Assembly (NCBI GenBank): GCA_019279435.1 | Contig: JAAALK010000079.1 | Coordinates: forward strand, 109,242,664 to 109,306,663 | Direction: 5' to 3' | DNA from: Zizania palustris | Lineage: Eukaryota; Streptophyta; Magnoliopsida; Poales; Poaceae | DNA: 64,000 nt | Shown: piece after piece, positions 45,300 through 56,700 of the stretch | Layout of the letters: every line of letters begins with the position of its first letter | How positions within the stretch are numbered: the stretch's first letter is position 1 | The notes under the pieces: model-generated | Databases searched by the model: none | Told to the model about the DNA's origin: nothing | The model's input: the letters and a program-made list of their open reading frames with translations, nothing else | Program-made: the position numbers and the translations under genes

Positions 45300-46760
45300 C
45301 TACAAATAAGAAGTATAAAAACCTAAGTAAAAGCGGGCTTGCGATGCCAAAAAGTCGACCCCCACTTCGGCTTGCAGCGAGGGCCCCCTGCACTAGATGA
45401 ACCCTCACCGAAGCTAGACCGTCCATGGCCAGACCATCCATGGCTAGGCCATCCTCGCTTTGAAGCCTAGAGAGCCCTCCTTTCCTCTTGCAGATCGGCC
45501 GAAGACTCAGTCGCATGCTGCTCTGTATCAAAAGTGCAGAAGTCTAAGGCTTTGGTGTGGGGAGGAGATGCGCTCGAAGGCTGGACCCCTCGTGTTCATA
45601 AACTTCTTTGAAACTGCATAAATCAGGCAAAGACGAAGATCTACAAATGGGCTTGACCTTTACGAAGGCTATTATATACTAGACCACTTCAGGTATGACT
45701 TCACCCTTAGGACCGCGCGGTATTTTGAACCGAGGGCGGCCTTCGTATATAGCCACTTCAAGCACTACCCAGTGCTGACGAAGTTCCTTCAAATCTTCAT
45801 GAACTTCGATATCTACATCAATATTCGAAGGAGCCTAGGCAAGTTCAAAACACCCCCGCATTTCATCATAAATAAATTGATAAATTTTCTTTACATGCAT
45901 ATGACTAAATGTTAGAACTGAATCCTGAGGGATCTAAACCTTCGGAGGAGGAGGGTTTGATCCTGATGGAGGTGTGCGTTGTCTTGCGCAATGGGTGCGG
46001 TCGAACTCCTGGTGTTCGAGGGCCGCTTTGCATGCTTGGGCCTTCTAAGGCTCTTGAAGTCAGTGCCAGGCCTCGAGGACCTCCAGAGTCAGCGAAGTTA
46101 GGCGGGGTCCTCCGAAAGTCACAGGCTTGACTGAGGTCGCTGCCTCGAGGTGCTGGCACCCCACCTCATTTAGCATCTGAAGCACTCCCTGACCTGCTAC
46201 CCTTTTGGCAGCCTTTGCAAACTTGACCAAACCACCCTCCATAACACGAGCACCAGTATGGAAAAACCCAAGCCGACGTACCGTAGGATCTTGGGCTATG
46301 AAGGATGCGATTTGGGACAGAGTCCCCACGTGCTCCAGAATTCCAATCAGGATGGAGGTGGCCTCGTCAACCCTACGGATAAGTTAAGCCTTTTCAGCAT
46401 TCAATGCTTCGTACTAGGTACGAAGTTTGTTGGCCTTCTCTTTAAATCTCACAGCCTCATCCTTTGAAGACTGGAGGTCTTGCCGAAGGCCCTCAACCTC
46501 TGAAGAGGCCGCTTCATTAAATCTCGCGTCCTCGTCCTTCGAAGTCTGGAGGTCTCGCCGAAGGCCCTCAACCTCCCAAGAGGTCGCGACTGCAACCTCG
46601 CAGGCCTCATCCTTTGAAGCCTGAAGGCCTTGCTGAAGTCCCTCAACCTCCGAAGATCATGCGGCCGCAACCTTGCGGGCCTCGACTGCTTTGGCACTCG
46701 ATGCCTCCACAACCGCTTCGGCTTGTTGTTGCCATCGGGTAGCTTCGGAAGCCTGACGGT
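45300..46760 (-). pseudogene. Antisense extra ORF of element G (homologue of D's)
   Basis: Minus-strand blocks match D's antisense ORF: MRGCFELA..., VHEDLKELRQHWVVLEVAIYEGRPRFK (near 45870-45690) against D's SEELHQLWVVLEVARSEGPPQFK; and RVAGQGVLQMLNEVGCQHLEAATS (about 46200-46130) against D's RVAGQEVLQMLHDAGCNHLEAATS. Upstream is a coiled-coil region built of 75-bp repeats. Several stops occur. Its conservation between two diverged elements argues that the ORF was once functional. Confidence 0.55.
46456..46680 (-). repeat. 75-bp tandem repeat, three copies, in G's antisense coiled coil
   Basis: The word CTGGAGGTCTTGCCGAAGG recurs at 46471, 46546 and (as CTGAAGGCCTTGCTGAAG) 46621, an exact 75-bp spacing. 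On the minus strand each unit codes for 25 residues including EVEGLRQDLQSSKDEA, so the repeat lengthens a coiled coil in frame. D's coiled coil lacks these repeats. Confidence 0.75.
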
Positions 46761-46779
46761 GAAGGTTTTCCATACCCTT

Positions 46780-49020
46780 TGTTGGACCGGAAACGGCGAC
46801 CAGAGGGGGGGGGGGGTGAATGGGAGCTTTTAAAATTTCAAACTAAAAATAGCCTTCTATTTTAATTCTGTCTTCTGCGGAACGGGGTTCGAACACACCC
46901 TTCGAAGTTCTGGTTTGGATGTATTTTACAGCTCCGAAAATAGGCTTTGCAAGGAGCAAAAGTTCGAAGCCAAGAAGACTTCGCTCCACCCACAACCCTG
47001 AAAATTCAGCTCTGCTAACTCAGTGCAGGCTCCGCACACAGGGTGCCTTCGAGCAGGCTTCGCACTTCACCCTTCGCAAGAGCGGACTTCCCTTTGAGGA
47101 CTTCGATCAGCTCAGCTAAGGCAGTGTAGGCTCCGCACACTGGGTGCCTTCGAGCAGGATTCGCACTACACCCTTCGCAAGAGCGGACTTCCCTCTGAGG
47201 ACTTCGATTAGATACTCAGCGACAGCAACTCATGCTAGGCTTCGTACTTCGAAGGTCTAAACGCACACTGAACAGACTTCTCTGAGGACTTCGACACGGG
47301 AAGAAAATGGGCTTCGAGACAGCACAGAGACAGCGCTTCGCTAGTAATCAGAGAGGTCTAGCCTCCAGTTTACACAGAGCGAACAGACACTGAAAAACAC
47401 ACTTCACCGAGACAGACTTCTCACACACCTCTCTAGAAAAACACACAAGAAGATGGTGCATAGAGAAATCAAAGCATACAAAGAGGTATGCATACAAGTT
47501 CAAGTAGTAAAAGAAAACAGAATTAAAGCTTCATTGCTTGAACAGGGAACACAAAATGAACTCACATGATGAATACAAAGAGTGTGGCGGCTAGCACAGG
47601 AGTTCTACAATGGCTGCTCAAAGTGTTGATGTGACCTAGCCAGCCTCCACTATTTATAGGCACTATTCAGCCCTGTGAATAGACTACTTTACCCCTAGGG
47701 TTTACATCGGTTTTGTCTCATCAAAACAGGGGGGTACAACTGGTAGTCTACTTTATTTGGAGGCTTCTTTTGTCAAGTTTGCAGAGGGGACAACACCAGC
47801 TTTTGCAGAGCAGATGCTGTCAGCCTTTGCAGTTTTGGACCCTTCTGAAGCCCCCCTTCGCACGTGAGGGGTGCGGTAGCTTCGGTGAGAAGCCTTGAGC
47901 CTGACGGCCTTCGCTTCACCGAAGTCAGCCTTCGATACAGTGACGGTTTTGAGCCGAAGCCGTCAAAGCCCTTGGGCCTTAGCACCAACACCTTCGGAGT
48001 GGACCACCACAGCTTCGTAGCTTCTCCCAGCTCGAACTCCGTCAGTCCGTGTACCGAAGCCATGCAAGGCCGAAGTACCTCAAGTCAGCCTCACTCTGGA
48101 GCCAGCCTCACTCCGGAGCCAGCTTCGCTCCGGAGCCAGCTTCGCTCCGAAGCCAGCCTCACTCTGAAGTCAGCCTAGTCAGCTTCACTCCGAAGTCAGC
48201 TTCACTCCGAAGCCTTCTTCACTCCGGAGCCAGCCTCACTCCGAAGCCCCTCCTTCGGAGTACCACCCTTCGAAGTCCCTCCTTCGTCCAAGGCCTCCGC
48301 ATGAAGCATTCCATGAGTACTTCGTTGTAGTGTCTCTCCCCGAGCACACTCCTCGACGATCCTCACCCGGACCATGCCTTTGATGCACCTCGACTTCTGA
48401 GACCTTCGTCGGGTATACCTTCGAGTGTCTCCCTCCGGAGCACACTTCGAACACCTTTCCTCATTGCTGAGGACTTAGTCCACCATACTTTGAAGTCACT
48501 CCATTCGGAGTGCCTCACCTCCGAGGACTTCGTCTTGGAGTACCTTCACCCAGAGTCACACTCCGCACTTACTGCCTTCTCCTAGCGCACCTCGACCCGA
48601 GGTCCGACCTCGACCCCTTCGCAGCCTTCGTGACGGAGCTTCCTGCTCCCATGGCATCAAGCCTCCCGCTTGACCTAGGTTCACCTGCTACGAACCGTCC
48701 GTCACCTTCGAAGTCCCCTGCGCACCACAGACAGACAGACAAGTGTTTCCAGTACCCCAGAGACCTCTCTGGGTAAACACCCTTTAGCACACACTCTGGT
48801 GTACCGCCCAAAGTACCGAGACCTTTGCTACAACCCAGTCATCGTGTACTGTCGGACCCCTTCGACAGGCACACTCTGCTGCAACAGCTGCAGCAACCAG
48901 AGCCCACCGAACCCTTCGGTGAAACAACTTCCGAACCCCTTCGGAGGGACCCCTTCGAATCATAGGGTAAAATCTGTCAATCACTCATCACAGACTCCGA
49001 AACCAACCCTTGGTTTCTCA
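46780..49020 (-). repeat. 3' LTR of element F (2,241 bp)
   Basis: Plus strand TGTTGGACCGG...GGTTTCTCA. It has a 13-G run at about 46804-46816, a duplicated block of about 105 bp (47020-47220), TATA box on the minus strand at 47658-47651, and nine full plus one partial 17-bp minisatellite units at 48087-48248. It is the longest of the four family LTRs here. Confidence 0.88.
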
Positions 49021-49108
49021 ATCTCCCCCTTGATGAGTGCAATGACAACCAATTTCAAGTTCAAGAAAATTAGAAAAATTTCAGCACACAAGTGACCATA
49101 AAAACTCA
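49021..49108 (-). other. Element F 3' internal fragment with polypurine tract
   Basis: ATCTCCCCCTT (49021-49031) is the purine tract read on the minus strand, right beside the LTR. The remaining 77 bases match E's sequence just upstream of its own 3' LTR, ending in the target duplication ACTCA (49104-49108). Confidence 0.85.
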
Positions 49109-51293
49109 TGAGAAACCAAGGGTTGGTTTCGGAGTCTGTGATGAGTGATTGACAGATTTACCCTCTGATTCGAAGGGGTCCCTCCGAAGGGGTTCGGAGG
49201 CTGTTTCACTAAAGGGTTCGGTGGGCTCTAGTTGCTGCAGATGTTGCAGCGGAGTGTGCCTGTTGGAGGGGTCCGACAGTACACAATGACTTGGTTGTAC
49301 CGGAGGGTTTGGTATTTTGGGCGGTACACCGGAGTGTGTATCGGAGGTTGCTTACTCGGAGAGGTCTCCGGGGTGCTGGATACACTTGTCTGTTTGTCTG
49401 TGGTCCGCAGGGGAGTTCGGAGGTGACGGACGGTTCGTAGCAAGTGAACCTGGGTCAAGCGGGAGGCTTGATGCTAGGGGAGCAGGGAGCTCCATCACGA
49501 AGGCTGCGAAGGGGTCGAGGTGCGCCAGGAGAAGGCAGTAAGTGCGGAGTGTGACTCCGGGTGAAGGTACTCCGAGACGAAGTCCTCGGAGGCGAGGCAC
49601 TTCGAAGGGTACTCCGAATGGAGTGACTTTGGAGTATGGTGGATCAAGTCCTCAACAGAGGCAAGTTGTTCGAAGTGTGCTCTGGAGGGAGACACTCGAA
49701 GGTATACCCGACGAAGGTCTCAGAAGTCGAGGTGCATCGAAGGCATGTTCCGGGTGAGGATCGTCGAGGAGTGTTCTCGGGGAGAGACACTACGACGAAG
49801 TGCTCATGGAATGCTTCATGCGGAGGCCTTGGACGAAGGAGGGACTTCGAAGGGTGGTACTCCGAAGGTGGGGCTTCGGAGTGAAGCAGGCTTCGGAGCG
49901 AGGCCGGCTCCGGAGCGAGGCTGGCTTCGGAGTGAGGCTGGCTCCGGAGTGAGGTTGACTTGAGGTACTTCGGCCGTGCATGGCTTCGGTACATGGACTT
50001 ACGGAGTTCGAGCTGGGAGAAGCTGCGAAGCCGTGGTGGTCCACTCCGAAGGTGTTGGTGCGAAGGCCCAAGGGCTTTGACGGCTTCGGCTCAAAACTGT
50101 CACTGTATCGAAGGCTGACTTCGGTGAAGCGAAGGCCGTCAGGCTCAAGGCTTCTCACCGAAGCTACCGCACCCCTCGCGTGCGAAGGGGGGCTTCAGAA
50201 GGGTCCAAAACTACAAAGGCTGACAACGTTTGCTCTGCAAAAGCTGGTGCTGTCCCCTCCGCGAAGCTGACAACAGAAGCCTCCAAATAAAGTAGACTAC
50301 CAGTTGTACCCCCCTGTTCTGATGAGGCAAAAACAGTGTAAACCCTAGGGGTAATGTAGTCTATTCACAGGGCTGAATATTGCCTATAAATAGTGGAGGC
50401 TGGCTAGGTCACATCAACACTTTGAGCATTCATTATAGAACTCCTGTGCTAGCCACCACACTCTCTGTATTCATCCTGTGAGTTCATTTTGTGTTCCCTG
50501 TTCAAGCATTGAAGCTTTGACTCTATGTTCATTTACTGCTTGAGCTTGTATGCATACTTCTTTGCATGCTTCAGTTTCTCTATACTCCATTTTCTTGTGA
50601 GCTTTTCAGGAGAGGTGTGTGAGAAGCCTGTTCGAGCGAAGTGTGTTCGAGCGAAGTGTGTGTTTCAATGTTTGTTCGCTCTGTGTAAGCTGGAGGCTAG
50701 ACCTCTGTGAGTACTAGCGAAGCACTGTTTGACTTAGATCGAAGCCCGTTTTTCTTTCCTTGTCGAAGTCTTCAGCGAAGTTTGTTTAGTGTGCGTTTAG
50801 ACCTTCGAAGTACGAAGCCCAGCACCAGTTGCTGTCACTGAGTATTTGGTCGAAGCCCGTAGGGGAAAGTCTGCTCTTGCGAAGGGTGAAGTGTGAAGCC
50901 TGCTCGGAGCACCTAGTGTGCGGAGACTGCACTGACTTAGCAAAGCTGATCGAAGTCCTCAGGGGGAAGTCCGCTCTTGCAAGTGTGAAGCCTGCAAGTG
51001 CGAAGCCTGCAAGTGTGAAGCCTGCACGAAGGCACCCTATGTGCGAAGGCTGCGCTGACTTAGCAGAAGCTGAATTTTTGGGTTTGTGGGTGGAGCGAAG
51101 TCTTCTTGGCTTCGAACTTTTACTCCTTGCGAAGCCTGTATTCGGAGCTGTGAAATACCTCTGAACCAGAACTTCGAAGGGTGTGTTCGAAGCCTGTTCC
51201 ACAAAAGACAGAAATAAAACAGAAGGCTATTTTTAGTCTGAAATTTTAAAAACTCCCATTCACCCCCCTCTGGTCGCCGTTTCCGGTCCAACA
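49109..51293 (+). repeat. 5' LTR of element E (2,185 bp)
   Basis: Starts TGAGAAACCAAGGG, ends GGTCCAACA. It holds five 17-bp minisatellite units (49872-49956), three 15-bp TGCAAGTG(T/C)GAAGCC units (50978-51022), the TATA box, and dense TTCGAAG/TTCGGAG words. Near its end is CCCATTCACCCCCCTCTGGTCGCCG, shared with element A. Confidence 0.92.
50385..50392 (+). promoter_or_regulatory. LTR promoter TATA box of element E
   Basis: TATAAATA in GCCTATAAATAGTGGAGGC, conserved in the 3' LTR (59378-59385), in F (47658-47651, minus) and in S (39476-39469, minus). Conservation in all four LTRs supports it as the core promoter for element RNA. Confidence 0.65.
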
Positions 51294-51295
51294 AT

Positions 51296-51307
51296 TGGTA
51301 TCAGAGC
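51296..51307 (+). other. Primer-binding site of element E
   Basis: TGGTATCAGAGC, two bases after the LTR end, complementary to initiator-Met tRNA. Confidence 0.9.
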
Positions 51308-51357
51308 GGGTTAAGATCACTAGTTGACCTTAACCGGTTTTGTGATCTGTTGGCGAC

Positions 51358-53751
51358 ATGGACAGAGTTAGTAAAATTCCTCTATTCGATGGGACTGATT
51401 TTGCATACTAGAAGGTGCGCATGGAGGCTTACATGCTAAGCCAAGGAAATGCAATTTGGGAGATTGTGGACTCACAATACTCCATCCCTGAAACTGGCAC
51501 CTCTCAAACAAAGAAGGATCAGTATAATGCCAACTCCAAGGCAAGAAATATATTGTTCATTGGTTTGAGTAGAAGTGAATTTGATAGGGTTCAGCATCTT
51601 AGGACAGCTAGGGAGATTTGGACTACACTGAATATTTTTCATGAGGGCTCTTCACAGATTAAGGCCAGGCGCCAAAGCACATACAATCAACAGTATCAGT
51701 TGTTTGTGCAGGCACCTGGTGAATCTATAGATGCCATGTTTTCTCGCTTTGATGCGATAATGAGTAACTTGCGGTCCAACTAGACGCTTGCTTATAATGA
51801 TCATGATAGGGCTATCAAGCTTCTCTATGCTCTTGATCATAGCATATGGGAAGTGAAGATATCCAGCATTAAGGAGTCCGCAGGTTATGACACATTGACC
51901 TGTGATGAGCTCTTCAGCAAGCTGAAGTCCACGGAGATTGCCAAGGCATCTCTTGCAGTGCATAGGAACTCCTTGCCACAGCCATTGGCACTAGTTTCCA
52001 GCACTAGCCATGGCACCACTGCAGAACCAAGCACATCTAGCACGTGTGTTCTTGCAGATGGTTTTGCTTTGTCCTCCCTAGTCTCCATCACTAAGGAGCA
52101 GGTGGATACTCTGGATGATGATGAGCTTGCTCTCATTGCCTGAAGGTTCACCCGTTTTCACCATGAGAGACAGGATCAGAGGAGAAGTGGTTTTAGTGGT
52201 TGCTTTGAGTGCGGCGACACTTCTCATATCAAGGCCAATTGCCCTAAACTCAAGAAGAGAGATGAGAGTGAGCGCCCCAAATACCACAAGAAGGAGAGGA
52301 AACCCTTTGTGAAGGGCAAGCGCGGCAAGGTGGCTAAGAGAGTAGCCAAAGCCACTTCCAGAGCATTTGTTGCTGCTCTCAGTGACATCGACACTTCCTC
52401 AAGTGAGGAGTCGAGCTCTGAGGAGGAGGAGTCTCCAAGGAAGGAGGAGAAGAAGGACAAGAAGGGACGAGATTTCACCAGCCTTTGTTTCATGGCCGAC
52501 AGCGATCACAACGGCGATGAGCTTGACTCATCTGAGGTACCTCTATCCTATGACCAGCTTGCAATTAAATTAGATGAACTGAATGAAGTAGTTCTTGGTC
52601 AGGATAGATTACTTGTGCAAGCCGCTAGAGATAGAAAAGACCTTAGACTTAGGCTAGAATCTGTTTCTACTAATTATGCCATGCTTAAGTCTAGAGTTAA
52701 TGATGCTGAATGTGAATCTTGTACTGTTGTCATGGGTGAGCTTGCTCAGTTGCGTTCTGTACATGCTCAAACTCTATCTGAGCTTGAGACTACATAAAAG
52801 CAGCTTTTGATGGTGGAATCTAGTCCTCATGATATAATTGAATGCATGAACTGCCCCTTATTACGTGAGAGCATTGATTTACGTGATAAGCATGTTCAGG
52901 ATTTAGAGGCTAGATTGGAGAGGGCCGGTAGTTCTAAGGATGTGCAACCTGTGTGTGACACATGCATAACCCTTAAGGACCAGCTAGGCACCGTTAGAGA
53001 GCGAGCTGAGAACCTAATGACTGAAAATGAATACCTTCTTTCTGTGGTTAACAAATGCACTGAGGGAAAGGGTAGGATGGACTTGCTCTTGGCCAAGACC
53101 AAGATGTGTGCTGACAGGGCAGGGTTAGCTCTGGGTTTGGGTTTTGAGAGGATTTCCTCAGGCAGTGAGAACAAAATTGTTTTTACCTCTCCCACTACCT
53201 TGGAGAAAGAAAGAACCCTGTTAGACACTCCATCAGCCAAAAAGCCTACCCGAAATCCAAAGAAAACCACTCCTCCTGCCAAGAAAATCCCTCCCAAGAA
53301 AACCACTCAGCAGAAGCCCAAGGAGCCTGTGAGGATTGCTCCTATGACCCATGAGAGTGCCCCTAGGAGAGTTTTTCATTGTTCCTACTGTCAGAGGGCG
53401 GGTCATCTAGTTGGGTTCTGTTTTCGTCGCATCAAGGATGAGCGACGCTCTCAGGCGATGAGGTTCCAGAACATGCACTACCCATCTTTAGGTATGCACG
53501 AGTCTGAGTTTTACTCTCGTCCTGTTTTTGAGGCTCCTCGTGCTTCTCGGAGAGGTTTTGCTCCTCGAGGTGTTCACCATGTTCCATATGGTGGTAGACC
53601 CCGGGCGAGTAGCTTTGTACCTCGTCAGAATAAGAGACCTCGTCATGCTTTCAGATCACAGCATGTAGGTAGACCTCGCACTTTGCATCATTCTGATTAT
53701 CCTATGCGTAGACAGTCTACTTTTACTATGCCTATTGCTCGTATCACTTAG
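51358..53751 (+). pseudogene. Element E gag (two zinc knuckles), in-frame stops
   Basis: The ATG at 51358 lies 50 bases after the primer site. TAG at codon 18 (51409) replaces the Trp expected after Tyr. Next come the plant Copia gag domain (REIWTTLNIFHEGSSQIKARR, ESIDAMFSRFDAIM), CCHC knuckle CFECGDTSHIKANC at about 52198, Lys-rich and Ser/Glu-rich linkers, predicted coiled coil (RDLRLRLESVSTNYAMLKSRVNDAE), and a second knuckle CSYCQRAGHLVGFC at about 53380. The tail is Arg-rich. Further stops at 51781, 52141, 52795 and 53749, all in the same frame. It would form the RNA-packaging core. Confidence 0.9.
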
Positions 53752-56700
53752 TGTTGGATGCCTCGTCATATCTTCACTCACCCCAGCACTGAGCGATCGA
53801 GATTTTCCTATCATGTGTAGGCGGCATATCGAGGCTTGGAGGGCACATGGATCATGGACTCCGGTTGTTCGCGCCATATGACCGGAGATGCATCATGGTT
53901 CTCCAGCCTCACCACAACCAAGCAAAGGGAACATATCACCTTCGGGAACAATCGAAGGAGTAGAGTGAAAGGTAAAGGTGTGGTAAGAATTAACTCGAAT
54001 TTCACTCTCAAAGATGTTGCTTTGGTTGAGAATTTGGGATACAATTTGCTTTCTGTATCTCAATTGCTTGATGAGGGCTTCGAAGTGCGATTCCATCGTG
54101 ATACTTCGCAAGTACTCAATTTTGATGGCGTTGTGGTTTGTAAGATCTTTAGAGTTGGGAGAGTTTTTGGAGCTGATTTTTCTGAGTCATCTGGTTCTTC
54201 TCATTGTCTTGTTGCACATTCTACATCTAAGCTTTGGAAGTGGCATAGGAGACTAGGACATATGAGCTTTGAGTTGCTCGCTCGTCTGAGTGCCCTAAGT
54301 CTGATCCGAGGATTGCCCAAACTCAAGTTTGAGAAGAAGTTAGTTTGCGCTCCTTGTCGACATGGAAAAATGATTGCCGCTTCACACTCGCCAGTCACCA
54401 CAGTGATGACTGAACAACCTGGAGAACTTCTCCACATGGACACTGTAGGTCCTTCTCGGGTTAGTTGTTTAGGCGGCAAGTGGTATGTGTTAGTCATTGT
54501 CGACGATTTCTCTCGCTACTCTTGGGTCTTCTTTCTTGCCAGCAAGGATGAAGTGTTTTCACACTTTCGGAGCTTGGCTTTGGGACTTTTCACTGAACTC
54601 CCTGGTGCATTGAAATTCATTCGAAGTGATAATGGCACTGAGTTCAAGAACAGTCTCTTTGTTGACTTTTGCATGGAGCATGGCATAGAGCATCAATTCT
54701 CTGCTCCGCGGGTTCCTCAACAAAATGGTGTTGTTGAGAGAAAGAACCGCAGTTTGGTTGAGATGGCTAGGACGATGCTCGATGAGCACAGGACTACTAG
54801 AAAATTCTGGGCTGAGGCCATGAACACTGCATGTTACATCTCAAACCGAATCTTCTTGCGCTCAATTTTGAATTTGACATCTTATGAGCTACGTTTTGGG
54901 AGACAGCCCAAGTCTACTCATCTTCGAGTTTTTGCCTGTCGTTGCTTTATCCTAAAACGTGGTAATTTGGATAAATTTCAGTCTCGTTCTTCTGACGGGA
55001 TCTTTTTGGGTGACACTACACATGGTCATTCTTATCGTGTTTATAATTTGGAGACTAACACTGTCATCGAGTCATGTGATGTGACTTTTGATGAATCAAC
55101 CCCCTCTATTAGTTCTGCTCTTGAACAGGCAAATGAACACGATATGGAATAGACTATCTTCGAAGAAGAAGATCCCGGAGATTTCGAGGATGAACCCCTA
55201 CTACCGTCGACATCAACCCCCAAAGCCGACCCCGCTTCGACCACTTTGGCACAAGGTCCCGAAGCAACTACCTCGACATTGGTCATCTTGGACCACTTCA
55301 ACGCACAAGTTGAGGGGGAGACAGCATCCCACCGCGAGGCTCCACATCATGTTCAAAGGATGCATCCTCCCGAGCAGATCATTGGTGAGCTTGATCAAAG
55401 GGTAACACGTTCTCATGCTCATTTCATTGATTAAGCTTTTGTTGCTTCTTTCGAGCCCTTAGATGTTAGTCATGCACTTTCTGATTCTAGTTGGATCAAT
55501 GCCATGCATGAAGAGCTTGAAAATTTTGAGTGAAACCAAGTCTTGACTTTAGTTGATCCTCCACCAAATGTTCATTTCATTGGAACAAAATGGATTTTCA
55601 AAAACAAACAAGGGGAGGATGGGACTATAGTTAGAAAGAAGGCTAGACTTGTAGCTCAGGGTTATTCTCAATTAGAAGGGATTGATTTTACTGAAACTTT
55701 TGCACCTGTTGCTCATCTTGAGGCCATTAGAATTTTGCTTGCCTTTGCTACATCCCGGGGATTCAAACTCTATCAAATGGATGTCAAAAGTGCTTTTCTT
55801 AATGGTTTCATAGGCGAAGATGTTTATGTAAAACAACCCCCTTGTTTTGAAAATCCCAAATACCCACATAAAGTCCTTAAACTTCATAAGGCTCTTTATG
55901 GACTCAAGTAGGCCCCTCGGGCATGGTATGACAGACTTAAGTCTTTTTTGCTTGAGCGGGGGTATTTGATGGGATCTGTTGATAAAATCCTGTTCACTCT
56001 GAAGCATGGCAAAGATTTCCTCCTAGTTCAGATTTATGTGGATGGTATCATCTTTGGTGGCTCTTCTCATGCTTTGGTTGCCGAGTTTGCAGATGCCATG
56101 AGTAGGGAGTTCGAGATGTCCATGATGGGCGAACTCACTTTTTTCCTTGGTTTGCAAATCAAGCAAAGCAAACAAAGTAATTTCGTCCACCAGACGAAGT
56201 ACACCAAGGACCTGCTCAAGAAGTTCGATATGGCTGATGCGAAGCCACTCGCCACTCCAATGGCTACATCTATAGCATTGGATCCTGACGAAGATGGAGA
56301 AGCCGTAGATCAGAAGGAGTTCCGAAGCATGATTGGCTCCCTCCTCTACTTGACTGCTACGAGGCCGGACATACACTTCGCAGTGTGTCTGTTCGCTCGT
56401 TTTCAGGCTTCACCACGAGCTTCGCACAGCTAAGCGGTAAAGCGCATTCTTAGGTATCTCAAACATACCCTTGAATTTGGCATTTGGTATTCGGCGTCTT
56501 CCTCTTTGTGTCTTCGAGGTTATTCCGATGCGGATTTTGCTGGGTGTAGGATTGATAGGAAAAGTACCTCTGGTACTTGTCATTTTCTGGGTACTTCTCT
56601 GGTTTGCTGGTCTTCCCGCAAATAGTCTAGTGTTGCACAATCGACGGCTGAGGCCGAATATGTTGCTGCAGCTAGCTGTTGCTCTCAGATTTTGTGGATG

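Larger units (their letters stand above)
37621..46779. mobile_element. Element G: old Gypsy-like host element carrying insertions D and F
   Basis: Two flanks, 37621-38008 and 45265-46779, belong to one element. They meet at D's target duplication, and each resembles D's own interior: 37845-37915 resembles 41930-42000 (CTAAGTCCCTAGCTGCCATGAGCAAGGGGG-like), and 45265-46779 resembles 42110-43500. So D inserted into a relative. G also received element F at 46780. Its LTRs are not visible, and the left boundary is approximate. Confidence 0.6.

Noticed and set aside
39638..50270. Many long frames in both directions inside the E/F/S LTRs (for example the LTPEPASLRSQ-type repeats)
   Set aside because: They arise from low-stop, GC-rich 17-bp tandem repeats and TTCGAAG words, are open in several frames at once, and lack start context or homology.
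7075..51307. TGGTATCAGAGC sites as tRNA gene fragments
   Set aside because: They occur only beside LTR ends and no cloverleaf surrounds them; they are primer-binding sites.
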